In this document: piece after piece, positions 16,219 through 25,364 of the stretch
Numbering within the stretch: position 1 is the stretch's first letter
How the letters are laid out: each line of letters opens with the position of its first letter
Assembly: GCF_003584105.1 (NCBI RefSeq)
Contig: NZ_QXFO01000024.1
Coordinates: forward strand, 186,001 to 250,000
Direction: 5' to 3'
Length of the DNA: 64,000 nucleotides
From: Flagellimonas taeanensis
Lineage (GTDB): Bacteria; Bacteroidota; Bacteroidia; Flavobacteriales; Flavobacteriaceae
Position numbers and translations under genes: made by a program
Notes under the pieces: model-generated
The model's input: only the letters and a program-made list of their open reading frames with translations
The model's database searches: none
What the model was told of the DNA's origin: nothing

Positions 16219-16737
16219 ATGATGAAGCGGAAAATTGCAAAAGTATTGGTCTCGCCTTTGGCAATGGCCCTTTTTTTGTCCTTCACCACCGCACATAAAT
16301 TCTATGTGAGCGTCACCAACATGGTCTATGCCGAGGAGGAGGATGCGTTTCAGATCACTTCCCGTATTTTTATAGACGACTTGGATGCCCTTTTGGCCGA
16401 ACGCTATGGCATCAAGGCCAAGTTGGCCACCCCGGACGAGGCCAAGGTGGCCGATGAATACATTGAAAAGTACCTACGGGCCAAATTTCTGGTCCTATTC
16501 AACGGGGAAGCGGCCCAATACAACTTCTTGGGAAAGCGGTACGATAACGATGTGGTCATTTGCTATCTGGAAATTCCGAAAGTAAAGCTATCCTCTATCA
16601 CGACCATGACTGTGGAGAACGAAGTGCTCACCGACCTGTTTGACGAACAGAAGAACGTGGTCCATGTGAAATGGAAGGGGAACAAAAAGAGTTTCGTGCT
16701 GATGAAGAGCAATAATAAAGGAATGTTAAACTTATAA
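16219..16737 (+). CDS. DUF6702 family exported protein
   Basis: A 172-residue protein with an N-terminal signal segment (about residues 8-26, ending near the conserved HKFYVS start of the mature domain). The mature part has the pattern of DUF6702: ITSRIFIDDLDALL, EKYLRAKF, and a C-terminal NVVHVKWKGNKKSFVL followed by a short tail. The family is restricted to Bacteroidota and has no known function. It lies directly in front of an M1 peptidase gene, a common neighbour, so the two may act together at the envelope. Confidence 0.88.
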   Translation: MMKRKIAKVLVSPLAMALFLSFTTAHKFYVSVTNMVYAEEEDAFQITSRIFIDDLDALLAERYGIKAKLATPDEAKVADEYIEKYLRAKFLVLFNGEAAQYNFLGKRYDNDVVICYLEIPKVKLSSITTMTVENEVLTDLFDEQKNVVHVKWKGNKKSFVLMKSNNKGMLNL

Positions 16738-16741
16738 CGCT

Positions 16742-16774
16742 TTGTTAACAATTGGTTAAAATGCGTTATTTTTC
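16742..16774 (+). promoter_or_regulatory. Possible promoter of the M1 peptidase gene
   Basis: TTG at 16742-16744 and TATTTTTC at 16767-16774, with a 22-base spacer, lie just after the DUF6702 stop. The -7 box differs from TAnnTTTG only in the last base. Confidence 0.35.
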
Positions 16775-16791
16775 ACCCTCATAAAATCAAA

Positions 16792-19113
16792 TTGAAAATG
16801 AACAGAATCAAACATTACGTAGCATCCCTGCTCTTTCTTTTTGGTGCCATGGCCATGGCGCAGGAAGGAGAGGCAAAAAAAGAACGGGAGCCAGGACACT
16901 ACAACCAAAGTAGGTTCAAACAATTGTACGAGGAGTTCTCCACTCCCAACACCTATCGCTCGGCTTCGGGCGCTCCGGGACCAGACTACTACCAGCAACA
17001 GGCAGATTATGTCATGAACGTGGAACTGGACGACAAAAATGCCAAACTCTATGGTGAGGAGACCATCACCTATCACAACAATTCACCGGACAACCTGGAG
17101 TTCCTTTGGGTACAGTTGGATCAAAACGTACGTGCCAAAGACTCCAAATCCCCATTGAGGGACGGTAATGGTGTGAACATTGCCTACACTGCGGGCAATT
17201 TTACCGAAACCTATATCAGTGAGCCTTTCGATGGAGGGTTCAACATCGAGTGGGTGAAGGATGCCAGTGGTAAGCCATTGTCCTACACCATCAACCAGAC
17301 CATGATGCGGGTAAACATTCCCCAAGCCCTTAAAAGCGGGGAGAAGATTTCCTTTTCCATCAAGTGGTGGTACAATATTCCCGATCACACCGTAAACAGG
17401 GCCCGTTCTGGATATGAGTACTTCCCCAAGGACGGTAATCGTGCTTATGTGATCGCACAGTTCTTCCCTAGGATGGCAGTCTATAGCGATGTGGAAGGAT
17501 GGCAAAACCATCAGTTTTGGGGAAGTGGCGAGTTTGCCCTGCCTTTTGGAAACTACGATGTGAGCATCACCGTGCCTGCTGACCATATTTTGGATGGCAC
17601 CGGGGTATTGCAGAACAGGGAGGATGTGTTCTCCAAAGAAATGATGAAACGTTACAAGGAAGCCACCAAGTCGTATGACAAACCGGTGATCATTGTGACC
17701 CAAGAAGAAGTGGAAGCTGCGGAAAAAGGTTTTTCCACGGATAAAAAAACATGGAAGTTCAAGGCGACCAATGTCAGGGACTATGCCTTTGCCTCTTCGC
17801 GCAAGTTCATTTGGGACATGCAGGCCGTCAAAATAGGCGGAAAGGACGTTATGGCCGTTTCCATGTACCCCAAGGAAGGAAACCCATTGTGGGAAGACAT
17901 GTCCACCAAGGCCGTGGTTCAGACCCTGCAGACCTATTCAAAACATACGTTTGACTACCCTTACCACAAGGCAATTTCCGTACATGCCAAGAACCAAGGG
18001 ATGGAATACCCCATGATCTGCTGGAACTATGGACGCCCCAATGAGGACGGTACCTATTCCGATAGGGTGAAATACGGTATGATCAGTGTGATTATCCACG
18101 AAGTGGGACACAACTTCTTCCCTATGATCGTCAACTCCGACGAGCGTCAGTGGGGATGGATGGATGAGGGTCTTGATACCTTCATGCAGTACTTGGCAGA
18201 GCAGGATTTTGGAAAAACCTACCCGGACATCATTGCCCCGAACGGAAAATATCCATCCCAAAGGGGTGAACCAGCTGCCATTGTGCCCTACATGAGTGGT
18301 GACCAAAACTTTATCTCCCCCATCATGTCCAACCCCGAGAACGTGTACCAATTGGGACCCAATGCTTATGCCAAACCAGCTACTGCACTGAACATCTTGA
18401 GGGAAACGGTAATGGGCAAGGAATTGTTCGATCATGCCTTCAAGACTTACGCACAACGTTGGATGTTCAAGCACCCCACTCCTGAGGATTTCTTCCGTAC
18501 CATGGAAGACGCATCCGCAGTGGACTTGGATTGGTTCTGGAGAGCTTGGTTCTACACCACTGATTATGTGGACATAGGGGTCAAAGGGGTCAAAAAATAC
18601 TATGTGACCAACAAACCTACCAAAGAAATGGAGAAATATATGGCCGATAGGAATCTTACCGAGGCCGACCTTCCCCCATTGGTGTACTTGGCAGAAGAGG
18701 ATAGCGAGGACTATATGCCTGAGCTGAAGGGAAAATCCCCAACAGAGACTTCACAGAACTTGAAGGAGTTTATGATGGACAACATGACCGAGGCCGAAAG
18801 GTCTCAAGTGAAGGAACCCAAATATTTCTATGAGATCACTTTTGACAAGCCGGGAGGTGTTCCCATGCCATTGATCGTGGAATATACCTATGCCGATGGC
18901 AGCAAGGAAAATGTGACCTATCCTCCAGAAATCTGGAGAAAGAACGACGCCGAAGTCAAAAGGGTCGTTGCTTCACAGAAAGAATTGGTGGGCATCGTGG
19001 TGGACCCCAAACTGGAAACCGCCGATATCGATACCACCAACAACTCCTGGCCCAAGAAAGACGAGAAGTCAGACTTTGATAAGTTCAAGGAGAGTATTAA
19101 AGGAGAAAAATAG
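16792..19113 (+). CDS. M1 family metallopeptidase (gluzincin aminopeptidase)
   Basis: A 773-residue exported zinc aminopeptidase. The signal peptide ends at AMAMAQ; an ATG at 16798 would serve equally well as start. The zinc site is His436-Glu-x-x-His440 with the third ligand Glu459 after the standard 18-residue gap. The usual GxMEN exopeptidase motif appears as GMEYPM. Hydrophobic and charged C-terminal linkers follow the catalytic part. It probably degrades peptides in the periplasm or at the surface. A strong terminator follows. Confidence 0.93.
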   Translation: MKMNRIKHYVASLLFLFGAMAMAQEGEAKKEREPGHYNQSRFKQLYEEFSTPNTYRSASGAPGPDYYQQQADYVMNVELDDKNAKLYGEETITYHNNSPDNLEFLWVQLDQNVRAKDSKSPLRDGNGVNIAYTAGNFTETYISEPFDGGFNIEWVKDASGKPLSYTINQTMMRVNIPQALKSGEKISFSIKWWYNIPDHTVNRARSGYEYFPKDGNRAYVIAQFFPRMAVYSDVEGWQNHQFWGSGEFALPFGNYDVSITVPADHILDGTGVLQNREDVFSKEMMKRYKEATKSYDKPVIIVTQEEVEAAEKGFSTDKKTWKFKATNVRDYAFASSRKFIWDMQAVKIGGKDVMAVSMYPKEGNPLWEDMSTKAVVQTLQTYSKHTFDYPYHKAISVHAKNQGMEYPMICWNYGRPNEDGTYSDRVKYGMISVIIHEVGHNFFPMIVNSDERQWGWMDEGLDTFMQYLAEQDFGKTYPDIIAPNGKYPSQRGEPAAIVPYMSGDQNFISPIMSNPENVYQLGPNAYAKPATALNILRETVMGKELFDHAFKTYAQRWMFKHPTPEDFFRTMEDASAVDLDWFWRAWFYTTDYVDIGVKGVKKYYVTNKPTKEMEKYMADRNLTEADLPPLVYLAEEDSEDYMPELKGKSPTETSQNLKEFMMDNMTEAERSQVKEPKYFYEITFDKPGGVPMPLIVEYTYADGSKENVTYPPEIWRKNDAEVKRVVASQKELVGIVVDPKLETADIDTTNNSWPKKDEKSDFDKFKESIKGEK

Positions 19114-19133
19114 CGAAAATTTAACTATTTAGG

Positions 19134-19161
19134 GCCCCGTGATTTCACGGGGCTTTTTTTA
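19134..19161 (+). terminator. Terminator of the M1 peptidase gene
   Basis: A GC-rich stem (GCCCCGTGA / TCACGGGGC) followed by seven T, about 20 bases after the stop codon. Confidence 0.92.
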
Positions 19162-19193
19162 TTTTCCTACCAAGTTCTCATTATATTTGTTGT

Positions 19194-19472
19194 ATGTATT
19201 TTCTATTCATAAGCGGTGCGGAGATATTTTTCATCCTATTCATAGTGGTGATGGTCTTTGGTGCCGACAAAATTCCAAGTATAGCCAAGGGACTTGGCAA
19301 GGGAATGCGCCAGTTGCGGGATGCCACGGACGATATCAAACGTGAGATTCAGAAAAGTGCCGAAAAACAGGGCATCGATACCGATTTCACCAAGGATATC
19401 CGCAATGAGCTGAACGAGGTGAAAAAGAATGTGGACGAAGTGACCGGCTCCATCAAAAGAAGCTCCAAATAA
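19194..19472 (+). CDS. tatA: TatA/TatB-type twin-arginine translocase component
   Basis: A 92-residue protein with a short N-terminal transmembrane helix (about residues 8-22), the FG hinge (FGADKIPSIAKG) and a long amphipathic helix followed by a charged tail, the typical TatA/TatB layout. It forms part of the export channel for folded proteins with RR signal peptides. Two likely Tat substrates are encoded in this window (10683 and 50999). tatC is not next to it. The PAP2 gene starts 3 bases later. Confidence 0.88.
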   Translation: MYFLFISGAEIFFILFIVVMVFGADKIPSIAKGLGKGMRQLRDATDDIKREIQKSAEKQGIDTDFTKDIRNELNEVKKNVDEVTGSIKRSSK

Positions 19473-19475
19473 TCC

Positions 19476-20048
19476 ATGCTTGAAAAATTGCTCCAATGGG
19501 ATCGGGATACTTTTGTCTATCTCAACAGTTTGGGCATTGAAAAATATGATGCTTTTTGGTCCACGGTGACCCATATTGCCACATGGACACCCCTTTTCGT
19601 TCTTTTTTTGGTGTTACTCTATATGAAATTTCCCAAAAAGGATGCCCTTTATAAATTCTTGACGGTATTGGGATTGGTAATTTTTGTCACTGCCATTACC
19701 CATTTCACCAAAATTTCAGTGGCACGGTTACGGCCTAATAACACGGAGGAGATCAACACCCTGATCCGGATATTGAAGACCCCGACAGACTATAGCTTTT
19801 TCTCGGGGCACGCCTCCAGTTCCTTTTCCATTGCCATGTTGATGTACCTTTTTTTGCGGGCAAAGCTGAAGTGGGCCCTCCTTTTCTTCATTTGGCCCAT
19901 TCTTTTTACCATGAGCCGCATTTACGTCGGTGTCCACTTTCCCATTGATATCATTGTAGGAACGGTGGTGGGCCTACTGTCCGGTTGGCTGTTCCATGCG
20001 CTATACAAACGCTTTATAACACCCTACTCAGCGTCAGTCCATCCCTGA
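19476..20048 (+). CDS. PAP2-family membrane phosphatase
   Basis: A 190-residue polytopic membrane protein with the three PAP2 signature blocks: K-x6-RP (KISVARLRP), SGH (FFSGHASS) and S-R-x5-H-x3-D (SRIYVGVHFPID). The family removes phosphate from lipid phosphates such as undecaprenyl pyrophosphate or phosphatidic acid at the outer face of the inner membrane; the substrate is not fixed by sequence. It is coupled to the tatA-like gene and its 3' end overlaps the convergent O-methyltransferase gene by 35 bases. Confidence 0.93.
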   Translation: MLEKLLQWDRDTFVYLNSLGIEKYDAFWSTVTHIATWTPLFVLFLVLLYMKFPKKDALYKFLTVLGLVIFVTAITHFTKISVARLRPNNTEEINTLIRILKTPTDYSFFSGHASSSFSIAMLMYLFLRAKLKWALLFFIWPILFTMSRIYVGVHFPIDIIVGTVVGLLSGWLFHALYKRFITPYSASVHP

Positions 20049-20655
20049 TGGGCAATAATACCGTTTCTACCCTCGGGTCATCCTTGAGCTTTTGGTTATA
20101 GGCCAGAAGGGCCGCAGTGGCCTTGTCGGATTTTTCAATGGGTTCCACCACCTTGCCAGACCATAGCACATTGTCGGAGAGAATGACACTGCCCGGTCTT
20201 GTTTTTTGGATCACGGCCTCAAAATAGGCATCATAGTTTACCTTTTGTGCATCAATAAAGACCAAGTCAAAAGTCTGTTCCAGTTGTGGTACCAAGTTCA
20301 GTGCATCGCCCGTATGTTGGATGATTTGTGGACCATACCCGCTCCTGTCAAAATACTTCCGCTGGATCAGTCGTAGCTCTTCGTTCACCTCAATGGTGTG
20401 CAATTGCCCCCCTTTTTCCAATCCTTCGGCCAAGCAGAGCGCCGAATATCCCGTGTAGGTCCCGATTTCCAAAATATATTTTGGGGCGATGATCTTGGAC
20501 AGCATACTGAGTACCCTTCCCTGAAAATGCCCTGTGATCATTCGGGGCTGTACTACTTTGAGGTGGGTTTCGCGGGTCAGTTCCCGCAACAGTTCGGGTT
20601 CCGGTTCCGAATGGTCGGCAATATAACTTTCCAACAAAGGGGAGAGGAAATGCAT
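20014..20655 (-). CDS. O-methyltransferase (Methyltransf_3 / CCoAMT type)
   Basis: A 213-residue class I methyltransferase, from the ATG at 20655; one at 20661 adds two residues. Motif I is LEIGTYTGYSALCLAEGL and the metal- and substrate-binding part DLVFIDAQKVNYDAYFE contains the conserved Asp pair. The C-terminal VLWSGKV motif is typical of COMT-like enzymes. It probably methylates a hydroxyl of a small aromatic compound with SAM and a divalent metal; the substrate is unknown. Its 3' end overlaps the PAP2 gene from the other strand. Confidence 0.92.
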   Translation of the reverse strand: MHFLSPLLESYIADHSEPEPELLRELTRETHLKVVQPRMITGHFQGRVLSMLSKIIAPKYILEIGTYTGYSALCLAEGLEKGGQLHTIEVNEELRLIQRKYFDRSGYGPQIIQHTGDALNLVPQLEQTFDLVFIDAQKVNYDAYFEAVIQKTRPGSVILSDNVLWSGKVVEPIEKSDKATAALLAYNQKLKDDPRVETVLLPIRDGLTLSRVL

Positions 20656-20721
20656 GGTCAAGTTTTCGCAAAAATAGGGAAAAGAAGTACATTCGACATG
20701 GATTCACGAATTTGGAAGATG

Positions 20722-21183
20722 ATGTCAAAAACGATACATATAAGGAGGGGCACCTTGGAAGATCTGCCCACACTGCTGCAATTTGAACAAGAGATCATTA
20801 GGGCGGAACGCCCATTCGATGTCACCATCAAGGAAGGCCACGTAAGCTATTATGACCTGGCCCAGATGGTACAGGATACCGAAGCCCATGTGGTCGTGGC
20901 CGAAGCTGATGGAAAGCTTGTGGCGTCCGGCTATGCCATCCCAAAGAAGGCGAGGCACTATCTGGACCACGATTGGTATGCCTATTTGGGGTTCATGTAC
21001 ACCGACCCAGAATACCGAGGGTTGGGCATCAATGCGAAAATTGTGGATGAATTGAAGCAGTGGTCGGTCCAAAAAGGGTTCAAGGAAATACGGTTGACCG
21101 TTTATAGCGATAATCTTCCTGCCATCAAGGCCTATGAAAAAGTAGGATTTAAAAAACATATCATCGAAATGCGGTTGGAGTGA
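20722..21183 (+). CDS. GNAT family N-acetyltransferase
   Basis: A 153-residue acetyltransferase. The acetyl-CoA binding motif A is YRGLGINAKIVDELKQW, and motif B near the C-terminus is YSDNLPAIKAYEKVGF. An ATG at 20698 is also in frame, but a near-match promoter box (TACATTCG, 20688-20695) just before it makes the ATG at 20722 more likely. The substrate is unknown. The stop overlaps nothing functional; kynU begins 56 bases later. Confidence 0.88.
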   Translation: MSKTIHIRRGTLEDLPTLLQFEQEIIRAERPFDVTIKEGHVSYYDLAQMVQDTEAHVVVAEADGKLVASGYAIPKKARHYLDHDWYAYLGFMYTDPEYRGLGINAKIVDELKQWSVQKGFKEIRLTVYSDNLPAIKAYEKVGFKKHIIEMRLE

Positions 21184-21214
21184 CTTCCCAAGCCAGATTT
21201 AATCCCACAAATCG

Positions 21215-21222
21215 TATTTTTG
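21215..21222 (+). promoter_or_regulatory. Predicted -7 box of kynU
   Basis: TATTTTTG, an exact TAnnTTTG box, 17 bases before the chosen ATG at 21240. It supports that start over the GTG at 21180, which would lie upstream of the transcript. Confidence 0.5.
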
Positions 21223-21239
21223 AAGCAAAGCAAAAACAC

Positions 21240-22508
21240 ATGACATTCCAAAATACGCTGGAATTCGCACAGCAACTTGATGCAGCGGACCAGCTTTCCA
21301 AATACAGACAAGGGTTCCACTTTCCGCAGGTAAATGGCAGGGATGTCATCTATTTCACCGGAAATTCCCTCGGTTTACAGCCCAAGCGCACCCAAGCGTA
21401 TGTGGATGAGGTGATGAAAGATTGGAGGGAACTGGCGGTGGAAGGTCATTTTTATGCCGAAAAACCTTGGTGGGACTATCATGAACGATTGGCGAAAGGA
21501 TTGGCAAAAGTGGTAGGTGCACGGCCCAAGGAGGTTTCAGTGATGAATACGCTTACCGTGAACCTGCACCTTTTGATGGCTTCCTTCTATAGGCCGACCG
21601 CAAAACGGTTCAAGATCATCTGTGAGGAGAAGGCCTTTCCGTCGGACCAGTACATGTTGCAAAGCCAGGCCCGTTTCCATGGATGGGACCCCAAGGAAGC
21701 CATCATTGAGGTGAAGAAAAGGGATGGGGAACATGCTTGGCGAACGGAGGACATCGTTGCAAAGATCAATGAGGTGGGTGATGAACTCGCTTTGGTACTG
21801 ATGGGTGGGGTGAATTACTACAACGGGCAAGTGCTGGACATGCAGGCCATCACCGCAGCGGGAAAGGCCGCTGGAGCCTTTGTGGGCTGGGATTTGGCAC
21901 ATGCTGTAGGTAATGTGAAGCTACAGTTGCACGATTGGGGCGCGGACTTTGCCGCTTGGTGCAGCTACAAATATATGAACAGCGGTCCTGGGAATGCCTC
22001 GGGTATTTTTGTCCATGAACGACATTTGGACAAGGAAGATATCCCTCGTTTTGAGGGATGGTGGGGAAACAAAAAGGAGACCCGCTTTTTGATGAAGCCT
22101 GAGTTCGACCCCATTGCTTCTGCCGATGCTTGGCAGTTGAGCAATCCGCCCATACTGTCATTGGCCCCCTATTTGGCCTCTTTGGAACTGTTCGATGAGG
22201 TGGGGATGGATGCCTTGATCGAAAAACAACGAATCATCGTGGCCTATCTGGAATTTATTCTCCATGAGATAGACAAGCAGGTGGACAGCACTTTTGAGAT
22301 CATCACCCCAGCAGAAAGGGGCTGTCAACTTTCCGTGTTTCTGCATGGTGAGGGCAGGGCCTTGTTTGATTACTTGATGAAGCAGGGGGTGATCACCGAT
22401 TGGCGGGAACCCAATGTGATACGCTTGGCCCCGGCTCCCTTCTATTGCTCCTATGAAGATATGTACCGTTTTGGGCAGATTTTGAAACAAGGCATACTGA
22501 ACAAATAA
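21240..22508 (+). CDS. kynU: Kynureninase
   Basis: A 422-residue PLP enzyme that splits kynurenine or 3-hydroxykynurenine into anthranilate or 3-hydroxyanthranilate and alanine. Family motifs include YFTGNSLGLQPK near the N-terminus, DLAHAVGN, and the PLP-binding Lys244 in SYKYMNSGPG. The ATG at 21240 matches the usual N-terminus. A kynurenine 3-monooxygenase gene lies 12 kb away, so the cell most likely runs the tryptophan-to-quinolinate route for NAD synthesis or tryptophan use. An MFS gene follows at 44 bases. Confidence 0.96.
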   Translation: MTFQNTLEFAQQLDAADQLSKYRQGFHFPQVNGRDVIYFTGNSLGLQPKRTQAYVDEVMKDWRELAVEGHFYAEKPWWDYHERLAKGLAKVVGARPKEVSVMNTLTVNLHLLMASFYRPTAKRFKIICEEKAFPSDQYMLQSQARFHGWDPKEAIIEVKKRDGEHAWRTEDIVAKINEVGDELALVLMGGVNYYNGQVLDMQAITAAGKAAGAFVGWDLAHAVGNVKLQLHDWGADFAAWCSYKYMNSGPGNASGIFVHERHLDKEDIPRFEGWWGNKKETRFLMKPEFDPIASADAWQLSNPPILSLAPYLASLELFDEVGMDALIEKQRIIVAYLEFILHEIDKQVDSTFEIITPAERGCQLSVFLHGEGRALFDYLMKQGVITDWREPNVIRLAPAPFYCSYEDMYRFGQILKQGILNK

Positions 22509-22552
22509 GCATTGACCACTCTTTATATGAACCCAACCAACCGATTATCTTT

Positions 22553-23701
22553 ATGAAGTCCCTAAAATTGATTCTGTCCAATCCAAGGTATTTTGGAGCA
22601 GCATGGGTTTTTACCAGCATCAATATCTGGTTTGGTACCTGGGCCATATACATCCCCACCGTAAAAGAGAAGTTGGGCATAGATAAAGCGGACTTGGGAA
22701 TTGCTTTGTTTTGTCTGTCCCTTGGCGTGTTTACCATTATTCCAATGGCATCCAAGCTCATCAACCGAATTGGTGTGGGCAGGGCTTCTTGGATCGGTGT
22801 TGTAGGGGTTACCGCTACGGCCATGTTGCCGCTCATGGCCCCCAATTATTACTTGTTGATGGCGGCACTGTACCTATTTGGGGCGGGCAATGGTTTTATT
22901 GATATTGCGATAAACACCTTGGTCACGGAGATCGAAAAAGAGGACAAGCAAAATTTCATGTCGGCGGCCCACGGCTTTTTCAGTCTGGGTGGTATTTTGG
23001 TGGGATTGGGCAGTTTTCTGATTCCTGTTATTGGGAGCCCTGTGCTGCACATGGGCATTACGGTGGTGCTGGTGTTTATCCTCAACCTCTATTTTAGAAA
23101 ACATTACATCCACATCGTTGCAGCTCCCGTGGAGAAAGAACCGTTTAGTCTTAAACTTTTCAAGCCTTTGCTGCTGTTGGGGATCATAGGTTTTGTTTCT
23201 TTTGGGAGCGAAGGTGCCATTATTGACTGGAGCGGGCTTTACCTTAAAGAAATGACCATGGCCCCCGAGATGCTGATTGGCATGGGATTCTTGGCATTTT
23301 CCACAACCATGACCTTGGGCCGATTTCTTGGGGATGGGATCAGTTCTAAAATTGGACCCATAAAAATTGTGGGGCTAGGTGCCTTTATAGCCGCTTTGGG
23401 CTATTTGTTGGTACTGACGCAGCACACCACATTGTCCATTATTGGGTTTGCTTTCAATGGCCTTGGATTTTCGGTCATTGTCCCCGAATTGTTCCGAATA
23501 GGCGGTAATGTAAAGGGAGTGGACTCTTCCCAAGGAGTTGCCTTTATTGCAGGGTCGGGTTATATTGGTTTTTTGTTGGGGCCTGTCATTCTCGGGTTCA
23601 TTGCAGAAAGTGCTTCGTTGAAGTATAGTTTTATGCTGTTGTTGTGTATGGCCCTATTGGTTATGGGAATCACCTTTTTTCTCGGTAAGAAGCGAAAATG
23701 A
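22553..23701 (+). CDS. MFS transporter
   Basis: A 382-residue membrane protein with about 12 hydrophobic helices and a major facilitator layout. It resembles the compact FucP/YbjJ-like group of sugar or small-molecule porters by overall length and helix pattern. The substrate cannot be read from the sequence. It may be cotranscribed with kynU, but there is no further sign that it carries kynurenine or tryptophan. It converges on the CDF transporter gene with 26 bases between the stops. Confidence 0.88.
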   Translation: MKSLKLILSNPRYFGAAWVFTSINIWFGTWAIYIPTVKEKLGIDKADLGIALFCLSLGVFTIIPMASKLINRIGVGRASWIGVVGVTATAMLPLMAPNYYLLMAALYLFGAGNGFIDIAINTLVTEIEKEDKQNFMSAAHGFFSLGGILVGLGSFLIPVIGSPVLHMGITVVLVFILNLYFRKHYIHIVAAPVEKEPFSLKLFKPLLLLGIIGFVSFGSEGAIIDWSGLYLKEMTMAPEMLIGMGFLAFSTTMTLGRFLGDGISSKIGPIKIVGLGAFIAALGYLLVLTQHTTLSIIGFAFNGLGFSVIVPELFRIGGNVKGVDSSQGVAFIAGSGYIGFLLGPVILGFIAESASLKYSFMLLLCMALLVMGITFFLGKKRK

Positions 23702-23727
23702 TTGGCATAAATATGTAGCAAGCTAAA

Positions 23728-24633
23728 TTAATTTTTGCCATCGGCTGATGGGGCCTCTACCGTACAGGTGTCCGGTTCAATATGGATCAAAACATGTCCC
23801 AAATTGGGGATTTCTTTTCTCAAATGGTCTTTGAGCTGATGGGCAATGTAGTGACCTTCCTTTACAGAAATCTCTGCATCCACAATGGCATGCAGGTCCA
23901 CATGGTATTTCATTCCGGCTTTTCGGATAAAACATTTTTCCGTCCCGACAACACCTTTGACCTTGATGGATTCTTCCCTGATCTCTTCCAAAAGATCATC
24001 ATATAGGTGCTCGTCCATGATTTCCCCTAGGGCAGGTCTAAAAATCAGATAGCTGTTGTAGAGAATAAAGGCTGACGCCAAAAGGGCCGCCCAGTCGTCT
24101 GCCGTTTCATACCCCTTGCCAAACAGGAGTGCAATCGAAATCCCGATAAAGGCCATTACCGAGGTTATGGCGTCACTTCGGTGGTGCCAGGCATCCGCCT
24201 TTAGGGAGGAACTGTTGGTTTCCTTGCTCTTCTTTATGACGATCCGGAATGAGATTTCCTTCCACAGAATGATGCCGCCAAGTACGAGCAATGTCCAAGG
24301 TTTAGGGATTTTGTGGGGGGTCCGGATGTTTTGGATGCTCTCGTAGGCTATCACCGTCGCCGAGGTGACAAGAAAGGCAACCACCAAGAAGGTGATCAGG
24401 GGTTCTATTTTTCCATGTCCGTAGGGGTGGTTTTCGTCCGCTGGCCGTTTGGCATATTTGAGTCCGAACAGCACAAGGAGGGAAGAGAAGATGTCCGTTG
24501 TGGACTCGATGGCATCTGCGATCAGCGCATAGGAATTTCCAAAGAATCCGGCCAGCCCTTTGATCAATGCCAAACTGGTATTTCCAATGATGCTGAAATA
24601 GGTGGTTCGAATTGCGGTATGTTCGTTGTTCAT
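23728..24633 (-). CDS. Cation diffusion facilitator transporter
   Basis: A 301-residue CDF-family metal efflux protein with about six membrane helices and a cytosolic ferredoxin-like C-terminal domain. The start at MNNEHTAIR is chosen because it follows the upstream stop by 8 bases. The second-helix metal motif is E-S-T-T-D, where other members have HxxxD or DxxxD; the fifth-helix motif is the usual H-x-x-x-D (HHRSD). Metal choice is therefore uncertain (Zn, Fe, Mn or Co). Confidence 0.93.
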   Translation of the reverse strand: MNNEHTAIRTTYFSIIGNTSLALIKGLAGFFGNSYALIADAIESTTDIFSSLLVLFGLKYAKRPADENHPYGHGKIEPLITFLVVAFLVTSATVIAYESIQNIRTPHKIPKPWTLLVLGGIILWKEISFRIVIKKSKETNSSSLKADAWHHRSDAITSVMAFIGISIALLFGKGYETADDWAALLASAFILYNSYLIFRPALGEIMDEHLYDDLLEEIREESIKVKGVVGTEKCFIRKAGMKYHVDLHAIVDAEISVKEGHYIAHQLKDHLRKEIPNLGHVLIHIEPDTCTVEAPSADGKN

Positions 24634-24641
24634 TCCGTTTT

Positions 24642-25295
24642 TTACTTCCAAGGTCCGTTTGTCCGAATGTTCCCTAGTTCGCCGTTTGGATGGATTCGGT
24701 ATAGCCCTCCTGCACAGCCCAGACATAGGTTCTCGGCCTTGTCCTTCAAAAAGCTCATGGTCGATTTGGGAACATCGTAGTGCACAAATTTATTGTTTTC
24801 AAATGCATAGACCCCATTGCTCGTTGTGCTGATCCATATTTGGTCAGCGTTGTCCTTGTACAGGGTAAAGACATCACTGTTGTTCAGTCCTTCAATTTCG
24901 GGAAAATGGATGAACTTTTCACCATCATATTTGTTCAATCCGCCTTTTCCCAACCGTTTGTTGACATCTGTGTTGTCCTTTTCGGCCACTCTTGTTCCAA
25001 TCCAAATAATTCCTTCTTTGTCTTCAACAATGGATTGGACGTTGTTGGAATTCAGACCCTCATTGATGGTGAAGTGGGCAAAAATAGTTCCATCAAATTT
25101 GCTCGCCCCATAGTCATCCCTGCCCAACCAGAGGTTGTCCTTGGAATCTTGGAAGGTCTCAACGACATAATCTCCAATCTGAAGGCCATCCTCCTGATCG
25201 GCCTTGGTTTCCATTTCAGCAGTTTCGGCTTTTGTTTTAGGGGAGTTGCAGGAAACCCATACGCAGGCCAGCATAAAGAGTAAGCCGTATTTCAT
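24642..25295 (-). CDS. Two-component-regulator-propeller lipoprotein
   Basis: A 217-residue lipoprotein with lipobox VWVSC (Cys16). After a Glu/Lys-rich linker come four to five repeats of about 40 residues with D-x-W-(I/L)-G and KFDG/KYDG turns (DNLWLGRDD, GIIWIGTRV, DQIWISTTS), the beta-propeller repeats usually found in the sensor part of Bacteroides hybrid kinases. No kinase domain follows, and the blade number is too low for a closed propeller, so it may be truncated or multimerise. It lies 8 bases before the CDF gene. Confidence 0.82.
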   Translation of the reverse strand: MKYGLLFMLACVWVSCNSPKTKAETAEMETKADQEDGLQIGDYVVETFQDSKDNLWLGRDDYGASKFDGTIFAHFTINEGLNSNNVQSIVEDKEGIIWIGTRVAEKDNTDVNKRLGKGGLNKYDGEKFIHFPEIEGLNNSDVFTLYKDNADQIWISTTSNGVYAFENNKFVHYDVPKSTMSFLKDKAENLCLGCAGGLYRIHPNGELGNIRTNGPWK

Positions 25296-25364
25296 TTGGG
25301 AGCTGTTTTTTGATTGGATGAATGGTCACACATAACCATCTTCAAGTTAGTGTTTTTTCAGTCT

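Noticed and set aside
15285-16289. Minus-strand frame of 334 codons opposite the paralogue and element C.
   Set aside because: It crosses a gene-free repeat region and has His-rich shadow composition, typical of a frame opposite a real gene.
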